DNA of 64,000 nucleotides from Myxococcales bacterium (GTDB lineage Bacteria > Myxococcota > Polyangia > Nannocystales > Nannocystaceae): the NCBI GenBank assembly GCA_016793465.1, contig JAEUJW010000020.1:1-64000 (forward strand), written 5' to 3'. Made by a program: the position numbers and the translations under genes. The notes below the pieces were generated by a model. The model ran no database searches. It had not been told where the DNA came from and saw nothing but the letters and a program-made list of their open reading frames with translations. This document shows positions 58,484-64,000 of this stretch, in pieces (the first letter of the stretch is position 1; the number at the start of each line of letters is the position of its first letter).

Positions 58484-61381
58484 GTGGCCGACCCGAGACA
58501 GGCGCTGCTGGCGGTCGCCCTGCTCGCCGCGTGCGCCGGGCGGGCGGTCCGCGAGCCCGCGTCGGCGGTCGAGGCGAGCCGTCCGCCGCTGCGGGTCGAG
58601 GCGGTGCGCGCCGATCGACGCGCCGGCGGCGTGCGGCTGCAGGTGCGGGCCCCCGCGGGCCACGGCTACGAGCCGGGGCGGCTGGTGGGGCTCTACGCCG
58701 ACGCGGACGCGTTCGCGGGGTCGGTCCCGGTCGGCGCGGCGGACGTCGTCGAGGCGTCGGAGCACGGGTTCGAACTGCTCGCGCAGTGGCTCGACCCGGT
58801 CCACCGCGGGCGGCCGCTGGTGGTCGGGCCGATCCCCCCGGGCCACCACTTCGGCTTTCGCCTCGGGCAGATCGTCGCCGACGACGGCGACCCGCGGCGC
58901 GTCCGCATCAACATGGGCGACGCGCACGGCGTCGCCCCCGGCGCGATGTACACGGTGCTCGGCGAGCCCTACGCCGACGTCGACGCCGGCGGCCGCTCGC
59001 TCGGGCGGGCCAGCGTCGGCGTCGTGCAGGTCGTCGAGGCCAGCCGCGGCGGCCTCACGGCGCTCGCCGAGCTGCGCCACGGGGTCGCGCCGGTCGGCGC
59101 GTACGTCCGCCACGCCGGCCACGAGCCGGTGGCGCCGCGGCCGTCGCTGCGGATCCTCGTCACGCGCTTCGCCGGCGACCGCGGCGACCTCTACAGCGAG
59201 GCCCTCCTCCACGCGCTCGAGCTGGCGCTCCGCGAGGCGCCCGCGGCCGAGATCTCGGTGGCGCGCGGCGATCGTGCGGTGGCCACCGTCGACGCCGACG
59301 ACGCCGACGCGCTGCGGCAGGGCCGCACCCACCGCGCCGACCTGGTGGTGTGGGGCAGCGCGAGCGCCCTCGGCGACGACATCGTGGTGCGCCCGCGGCT
59401 CACGCTGCTCGACGCCCGCGCCGCGGGGCCGCGGCCGTGGGCGCCGCTGGTCCTCGCGGCCGCGCGGCTGACCCGCGCCGAGCCCGACGCGCTGTCGCGG
59501 CGGCTCCACGGGCTCGCGGCCTACCTGGTCGGGCGCCTGTACTTCACCGACTTCGAGGCCAAGGTCGAGGGCTCGTACGCCCGCGCGGCGGCCTACTTCC
59601 GGGTGGCGATCGCCCACGCCGACGCCGAGCAGGCCGAGCAGGCCGAGCTCGCCCTGTTCGAGTGCCTCGACCGCGTCGGCGACTGGGCCGGCGCCGACCG
59701 CCTGGCCCGCGCGATCGAGGCCTCGGGGCGCACGCGCGGCGACCCGGCCCGGCGCGCCGTCGGCCTGCTGCTGCGCGCGCGGATCGCCGAGCACACCGGC
59801 GAGCTCGACGCGGCCCTCGCCGACGCGCGCGCGGCCGCCGACGCCTTCACGGCCCTCGCCATGCCGCGGGACGCGGCGCTCGCGCTGCGGCTGGTCGCCG
59901 ACGTGATGGTCGAGCGGGGCCAGGGCGAGGCCTCGCTGCGGCTGCTGCGCGAGGAGCTGCTGCCGGTGTTCGACCGCCTCGGCGACGTCCGCGAGCGGGC
60001 CGTCACCCTCGCCGGGATCGCCGAGATCCTGCACGCGCGCGGCGAGTACGACGAGGCGCTGCGCCTGCTCCGCGACGAGGTGCTGCCCGCGTTGACCGCG
60101 GCGGGCGCCGCCAGACCGCGCGCCCGGGCGCTGCGCGCCGTGGCGGACGTGCTGTCCGTGCGCGGCGAGCTCGACGAGGCGCTGCGCCTGCGCCGCGACG
60201 AGGTGCTGCCGGTGTTCGTGCGCCTCGGCGACCGCCGCGAGCAGGCGGACACGCTCGGGCGGATCGCCGATGTCCTGCAGGCGCGCGGCGAGCTCGACGC
60301 GGCGCTGCGGCTGCGGCGCGACGAGGTGCTGCCGATCCAGAGCGAGCTGGGCGACCTCGCCGGGCAGGCGCTGACGCTGTCCCGCATGGCCGACGCGCTG
60401 CAGAGCCGCGGCGAGCTCGACGCGGCGCTGCGGCTGCGGCGCGACGAGGTGCTGCCGCGCTACGAGAAGCTCGGCGACCCCCGCGGCCGGGCGCGCACCC
60501 TCGGTCAGCTCGCCCTGATCGCGCGCCACCGCGGCGAGCTCGACGAGGCCCTGCGGGTGCTCACGCGCGAGGTCCTGCCGATCCACGAGGCGCTCGGCGA
60601 CGCGCTCCAGCGCGCCCACACGCTCGCCGAGATCGCCTACACCCGCCACCTCCGCGGCGACGTCGACGGGGCCCTGCGGCTCTACCGCGAGCGGGTCGTG
60701 CCGGCCTTCCGGCGCCTCGGCGCGGCCCAGTTCGAGGCCGGCGCGAAGTCCCGGATGGCGTCGATCCTGCGCGAGCGGGGCGAGCTCGACGAGGCCCTGC
60801 GGCTCTACCTCGAGGAGGCGCTGCCGGTGTTCGAGCGCCTCGGGCTGCGACGGCACCGCGTCCAGGCGCTGCTCGGCGTGGCCGCGATCCGGCGCGCGCG
60901 CGGCGAGCTCGACGAGGCGCTGCGCGTGCTGCTGGCCGCGGGCGAGGGGCCGAGCGTCGACCCCGTGCGCGCGGAGGCGCTCGAGCAGCTGGTCGCCCTG
61001 CGACGCGCGCGCGGCGAGGCCGGGGAGGCCCTGCGGCTCCTCCGCGACGAGCTGCTCCCGCTGCGCCGGCGGCTCGGCAACAAGTGGCAGCAGGCGCGCA
61101 CGCTCGACGAGATCGCCGAGCTCGTCGCGGCCCGCGGCGAGCTCGACGAGGCGATCCGGATCCGCGGCGACGAGGTGCTGCCGATGCTGGAGGCGATGCA
61201 CGCCCCCGAGACCCTCGCGCGCTGCCGCTGGCAGGCCGCCGTCGTGCGGCTCGCCCGCGGCGCGCCCGGCGATCGCGAGGCCGCCGCCGACCTGCTGAGC
61301 AAGGCGCAGGCGGCCGCCGAGGCGCACGCGCTGCCGTTCGCCCGCGACATCGCGGCGCTGCGCGCCGGGCACCGACTATGA
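58484..61381 (+). CDS. TPR-repeat lipoprotein
   Basis: 965 residues from a GTG at 58484 (another at 58469). The signal peptide (RQALLAVALLAAC) ends in a lipobox. Residues ~35-230 are beta-rich (RVNMGDAHGVAPGA-like loops, VRINMGDAHG), then a TolB-like region (LRILVTRFAGDRGDLYSEAL). From about residue 380 some fifteen regular 40-residue TPR-like units follow, each containing RGELDEALRLRRDEVLP and a short helix. The repeats are very alike, implying recent expansion. Likely a periplasmic or surface scaffold. Convergent with the EAD/lipoprotein pair; the last 6 bases overlap. Confidence 0.78.
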   Translation: MADPRQALLAVALLAACAGRAVREPASAVEASRPPLRVEAVRADRRAGGVRLQVRAPAGHGYEPGRLVGLYADADAFAGSVPVGAADVVEASEHGFELLAQWLDPVHRGRPLVVGPIPPGHHFGFRLGQIVADDGDPRRVRINMGDAHGVAPGAMYTVLGEPYADVDAGGRSLGRASVGVVQVVEASRGGLTALAELRHGVAPVGAYVRHAGHEPVAPRPSLRILVTRFAGDRGDLYSEALLHALELALREAPAAEISVARGDRAVATVDADDADALRQGRTHRADLVVWGSASALGDDIVVRPRLTLLDARAAGPRPWAPLVLAAARLTRAEPDALSRRLHGLAAYLVGRLYFTDFEAKVEGSYARAAAYFRVAIAHADAEQAEQAELALFECLDRVGDWAGADRLARAIEASGRTRGDPARRAVGLLLRARIAEHTGELDAALADARAAADAFTALAMPRDAALALRLVADVMVERGQGEASLRLLREELLPVFDRLGDVRERAVTLAGIAEILHARGEYDEALRLLRDEVLPALTAAGAARPRARALRAVADVLSVRGELDEALRLRRDEVLPVFVRLGDRREQADTLGRIADVLQARGELDAALRLRRDEVLPIQSELGDLAGQALTLSRMADALQSRGELDAALRLRRDEVLPRYEKLGDPRGRARTLGQLALIARHRGELDEALRVLTREVLPIHEALGDALQRAHTLAEIAYTRHLRGDVDGALRLYRERVVPAFRRLGAAQFEAGAKSRMASILRERGELDEALRLYLEEALPVFERLGLRRHRVQALLGVAAIRRARGELDEALRVLLAAGEGPSVDPVRAEALEQLVALRRARGEAGEALRLLRDELLPLRRRLGNKWQQARTLDEIAELVAARGELDEAIRIRGDEVLPMLEAMHAPETLARCRWQAAVVRLARGAPGDREAAADLLSKAQAAAEAHALPFARDIAALRAGHRL

Positions 61382-62038
61382 GCCGTCGCGGGGCATCCAC
61401 GCGGCCGCGCCGCCGCGCAGGTCGGCGCGGTCGGGCGGGCGCCTGACGACCACGCAGCGGGCCGTCGCGGCCTTCAGGTGCAGCGGGTCGGCCGGGACCT
61501 GGCACAGGCCGTCGCGGTCGGTGTCGAGGGCCAGCGGGGCGGCGCCGTCGGCGACCACCGCGGCGCCGAGCAGCAGGAACTGGTCGCCCGGCACCAGCCC
61601 CGCGCCGGCGCCGACGTTGAGCACGACGTAGGCCTCGCCGCGCTCGGAGGTGCCGGTGGCGATCACGCGGGCGAGGCACGGACCGACGCGCTCGTCGGCG
61701 TGGGCGGACAGCGGCCGCGCGGGCATCGGCGAGGCCAGCGCGGCCCCGGGCGCGACGCACTGCGGCGCGACCGGCACGCTCGCGCCGACGGCCGGCCCGA
61801 GCGCCTTCAGCACGGCGACGGCGCGGGCGTCGGGCGTGCCGGCGATCGGCCGCAGGGCGGCGAACAGGTCGCCCTGCGCGACCAGCCCGGCGGCGTCCGG
61901 GTGCATGCCGGTGACGAACCACGCGCCGTCGCTCTCGACCAGGCGCAGCCCCGCGGGCGCCGGCGGCGTCGGCGGCTGCGACGCCCGCGGGCCGCAGGCG
62001 AGGGCCAGCGTGGCGAGCAGCGCGAGGCCGCGGCTCAT
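61376..62038 (-). CDS. Lipoprotein coupled to EAD-like membrane protein
   Basis: 220 residues. The signal peptide ends at lipobox LALAC. The mature domain is beta-rich, with GAGAGLVPGDQFLLLGAAVV resembling the G-x-x-x-G-x-x-hydrophobic loops of FlgT/TolB-type envelope domains; similar loops occur in the neighbouring TPR lipoprotein and in the EAD protein's C-terminal domain (GNDAPRVGDVFV). Cysteines (PQCVAPG, GPCLAR, GLCQVP, ARCVVV) may pair. Its start overlaps the stop of the EAD gene (ATGA), so the two are co-translated. Confidence 0.65.
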   Translation of the reverse strand: MSRGLALLATLALACGPRASQPPTPPAPAGLRLVESDGAWFVTGMHPDAAGLVAQGDLFAALRPIAGTPDARAVAVLKALGPAVGASVPVAPQCVAPGAALASPMPARPLSAHADERVGPCLARVIATGTSERGEAYVVLNVGAGAGLVPGDQFLLLGAAVVADGAAPLALDTDRDGLCQVPADPLHLKAATARCVVVRRPPDRADLRGGAAAWMPRDGS

Positions 62039-62928
62039 CGCTCCTCCGGCGCCGCGCGCACGAACACGTCGCCGACCCGCGGCGCGTCGTTGCCCGGCAA
62101 GGCGACCACCCAGCAGGTCCCCGGCGCCTCCTCGATGCGACACTGCACCGCGCTGACGAACCGCCGCCCGTCCGCGGGCGCGACGAGCGTCAGCAGGCCG
62201 CGCGTCGGCAGCTCGCCGCCGAGGAGCAGGCGCTTGCCGTCGACCCGCTGCACGGTCCACCGCTCGCGCGGCGCCGCCGCGGGCGCCGCGTCCGGCTCGC
62301 GCGGCCGGGCCCCGCGGGTCGACGCGCGCGCGGCCTTCGCGGGCGGCGACGTCTCGAGCGGAGTCGCGGGTCCCGACGGCGACGTCTCGAGCGGCGTCGC
62401 GGGCCCCGGCGGCGACGCCTCGAGCTGGGTGCGCGCCGCGGACCCCGGCGGCGGCGCCACGGGCTGCGTGCGCACCGGCGCCGCGTCGACCACGACCGCC
62501 TGGTTCGCCTGCTCGCGCGACGGCTCCGGCGCCCGCGCGGGGGCGGGGTCCGGGCGCACGAGCGCGGCGACGAGCGCCGCCGCGCCGAGGCCCGCGCCCG
62601 CGAGCACGGCCGCGCCTCCGCGACCGCCGCTCACCGCCGGTCGCGGCGGCGGAGCGAGCCCGGCGGCCCCGGCGAGCCGCGCGATCTCCGGCCACGCGCG
62701 CGGCCGCAGCGCGAGCAGCACGCGCAGCAGCTCGTCGTCGAGCGCGCCGTGGTTCACCACCAGCTCGGCGGCCCGCAGCGCCAACTCGGAGCGGCTGGCC
62801 CCGCGCTGCGGGAGATCGAGGTGCGCGCGCGGCCCGACGCGCAGCATCACGGCGCGCACCTCGGCGTCGCCGAGCCGCTCGAACAGGTCGATCAGCGCGA
62901 TGAGCGGGGTGTTGTCGGAGGGCGTCAC
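62035..62928 (-). CDS. EAD-like domain protein with one membrane helix and envelope domain
   Basis: 297 residues from a GTG. Residues 1-85 follow an effector-associated-domain pattern: LIALIDLFERLGDAEVRAVM, DLPQRGASRSELALRAAELV, VNHGALDDELLRVLLALRPR and an IARLAGA end. A membrane helix (AAVLAGAGLGAAALVAALV) is followed by a Pro/Ser/Thr linker with near-identical units (GPATPLETSP) and a ~75-residue C-terminal domain (VDGKRLLLGGELP, GTCWVVALPGND). The layout puts the adaptor domain in the cytoplasm and the rest outside. It is divergent from the peptide/radical SAM genes. Confidence 0.6.
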   Translation of the reverse strand: MTPSDNTPLIALIDLFERLGDAEVRAVMLRVGPRAHLDLPQRGASRSELALRAAELVVNHGALDDELLRVLLALRPRAWPEIARLAGAAGLAPPPRPAVSGGRGGAAVLAGAGLGAAALVAALVRPDPAPARAPEPSREQANQAVVVDAAPVRTQPVAPPPGSAARTQLEASPPGPATPLETSPSGPATPLETSPPAKAARASTRGARPREPDAAPAAAPRERWTVQRVDGKRLLLGGELPTRGLLTLVAPADGRRFVSAVQCRIEEAPGTCWVVALPGNDAPRVGDVFVRAAPEER

Positions 62929-63063
62929 GCGCGAGCTCGCCGCCAGACTAACGCGTCCACGCGCCGCCGGGGTAGCCCCACGGCGGTCCTCGTCGGCGGC
63001 CGCGTTGACAGCGGGAGGCCGCTCTTCGATCGTTGGGGGGCCTATTGTGGCGGAGGTCGTGGC

Positions 63064-63450
63064 ATGCCGATCGATGACAAGAACCCGGTGGAGATCAAAA
63101 AACCAGTCGAACGCAGCTCGCTCGCGGGCCTCGCCGTCGCCGGCGGACAGGTCGAGCTGGTCGAGCGGCTCTCGAAGGTCCTCGAGGAATTGCGGGCCGC
63201 GGGCGGCCTGATCGTCGGCGGCAACCCGGTCGCCAACTGGTCGCAGGAGGGCGGGTGGTTCCGCGATCTCAACGACGGCTGGGGGCAAAAAGGCGGTTGG
63301 GTCCAGACCAACGATCGCACGCCCGGGGCGCTGGTCCGTCCGCCCGAGGCCGTCGGGCGCGACCTCGGCGCCCACCTGCAAGAGCCCGCCCGCGAGCTGG
63401 GCCGCGGGGTCGGCCGCGTGATCGTCAAGAAGCCGGGCGAAGGCGGCTGA
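63064..63450 (+). CDS. Putative RiPP precursor with W-x-(Q/R) triads
   Basis: 128 residues. A GGAGG site sits eight bases before the ATG. Residues 1-53 are a charged, helical leader-like part (VELVERLSKVLEELRAAGG). The core (58-86) contains four Trp-x-(Gln/Arg) triads: W59-S-Q61, W65-F-R67, W73-G-Q75 and W79-V-Q81, three of them preceded by a Gly (GGW or DGW). Aromatic-x-x triads of this form are what cyclophane-forming radical SAM/SPASM enzymes cross-link. The radical SAM gene begins 18 bases downstream. The ~40-residue tail (LGAHLQEPARELGRGVGRVI) is unusual and may be a recognition follower. I know no named family with this exact core. Confidence 0.65.
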   Translation: MPIDDKNPVEIKKPVERSSLAGLAVAGGQVELVERLSKVLEELRAAGGLIVGGNPVANWSQEGGWFRDLNDGWGQKGGWVQTNDRTPGALVRPPEAVGRDLGAHLQEPARELGRGVGRVIVKKPGEGG

Positions 63451-63468
63451 CGCCCGGCGAGGGCCGCC

Positions 63469-64000
63469 ATGCACTTCGTGATGAAGCTGAGCAAGCTGTG
63501 CAACCTGCGCTGCAGCTATTGCTACGAGTATGACGAGCTCGGCGAGCGCGGGCGCATGCCCCTCGATCGCCTCGAGTGGTTCCTCGCCGGGCTCGCCGAG
63601 CACTACGTCGCGGCCGACTGGCGCTTCAAGCTCTCGTTCGTGTTCCACGGCGGCGAGCCGCTGCTGCTGCCCGAGACCTACCTCCGCGCGCTCGTCGCGG
63701 CCATGCACCGCCGGCTCGGCGACGCCGGCGTGCCGTTCGAGGTGTCGCTGCAGACCAACCTCACCCGCCTCGGCGACCGCACCATCGACCTGCTCGACGA
63801 GCTGCGCGTCGCCCTCGGCGTCTCGCTCGACGTCTACGGCGGCCAGCGCCTGACCATCGCCGGCGCCGACTCGCAGGACCGGGCGCTGGACAACCTCCAG
63901 CGGCTGTTCGACCGCGGCGTCGTCCGTCGGCTCGGCGTCGGCGGGATCAGCGTGCTACACGCCCGCAACGTCGACCGCGCCGTCGACACCTTCGAGTTCT
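63469..64000 (+). CDS. Radical SAM peptide maturase (cut by right edge)
   Basis: The first 177 residues. The radical SAM cluster motif CNLRCSYC (Cys11, Cys15, Cys18) lies at the very N-terminus, followed by the GGEP motif (FHGGEPLLL, 61-64) and SLQTNLTRL and GVSLDVYGG, the strand order of the partial TIM barrel in SPASM/twitch-type peptide-modifying enzymes (anSME/FxsB-like). The SPASM domain would lie beyond the window. It uses S-adenosylmethionine and a 4Fe-4S cluster to make radicals. Gene order and 18-base spacing point to the preceding peptide as its substrate. Confidence 0.88.
   Translation, partial: MHFVMKLSKLCNLRCSYCYEYDELGERGRMPLDRLEWFLAGLAEHYVAADWRFKLSFVFHGGEPLLLPETYLRALVAAMHRRLGDAGVPFEVSLQTNLTRLGDRTIDLLDELRVALGVSLDVYGGQRLTIAGADSQDRALDNLQRLFDRGVVRRLGVGGISVLHARNVDRAVDTFEF

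Noticed and set aside
56911..61446. Plus-strand frame of about 1500 codons
   Set aside because: It crosses a PAS-STAS gene on the other strand and the TPR gene in the wrong frame; Arg-rich low complexity.
63005..63010. TTGACA as a -35 box for the RiPP operon
   Set aside because: No acceptable -10 follows at 16-18 bases (GATCGT or ATCGTT); left unassigned.

Overview
The window comes from a very GC-rich genome with strong G/C third-position bias. It is rich in lipoproteins with Thr/Gly/Asp linkers, Cys-rich repeat proteins (Stig1-like, DUF4215-like), collagen-like proteins, an ADYC-domain lipoprotein, eukaryote-like Ser/Thr kinases, an FHA sigma54 activator and RsbR-type STAS regulators. That mix suggests a myxobacterium, most likely of the Nannocystaceae type; this is an inference from gene content, and no rRNA or other marker lies in the window.

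Layout. 1-4500: transposase remnant facing a methyltransferase that runs off the left edge, a COG0523 metallochaperone GTPase with a Zur-like palindrome, and a lipoprotein operon with one frameshifted member. 4500-12500: FHA/sigma54 activator divergent from an ADYC lipoprotein with a good -24/-12 promoter, then a Ser/Thr kinase and a secreted M23-like protein. 12500-20700: a membrane protein with an effector-associated (EAD1-like) domain, a subtilisin lipoprotein, a large secreted protein and a tandem pair of membrane-anchored paralogues. 20900-42300: mostly secretome and regulators, including two copies on opposite strands of a coupled pair (Thr-rich lipoprotein plus collagen-like protein), Cys-rich lipoproteins, a VWD lipoprotein and three STAS loci.

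42589-48539 is the most striking region: eight closely packed plus-strand genes encoding a 2Fe-2S protein, an Ala-rich linker protein, a phycobiliprotein-like globin that keeps the Cys and Arg-Asp of the bilin site, two V4R proteins, a Ser/Thr kinase, a PcyA-like ferredoxin-dependent bilin reductase and a heme oxygenase. This matches the bilin-biosynthesis-associated globin (BBAG)/pre-PcyA clusters described in non-photosynthetic bacteria. Inferred chemistry: heme to biliverdin (heme oxygenase), biliverdin to a reduced bilin (reductase fed by the 2Fe-2S protein), and bilin binding by the globin. The kinase and the Ala-rich protein look like local additions.

48600-58000 holds an amine oxidase, a zinc alcohol dehydrogenase, a methyltransferase, an ATP-grasp protein, a large HPII-type catalase and a fourth STAS regulator. 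58484-64000 holds a TPR lipoprotein, an EAD-like membrane protein with a coupled lipoprotein, and divergently a peptide with four W-x-(Q/R) triads followed by a radical SAM enzyme cut by the right edge. The last two look like an undescribed RiPP of the cyclophane (triceptide) class.

A dispersed palindrome (core TGTCCC-NN-GGGACA) recurs through the window.
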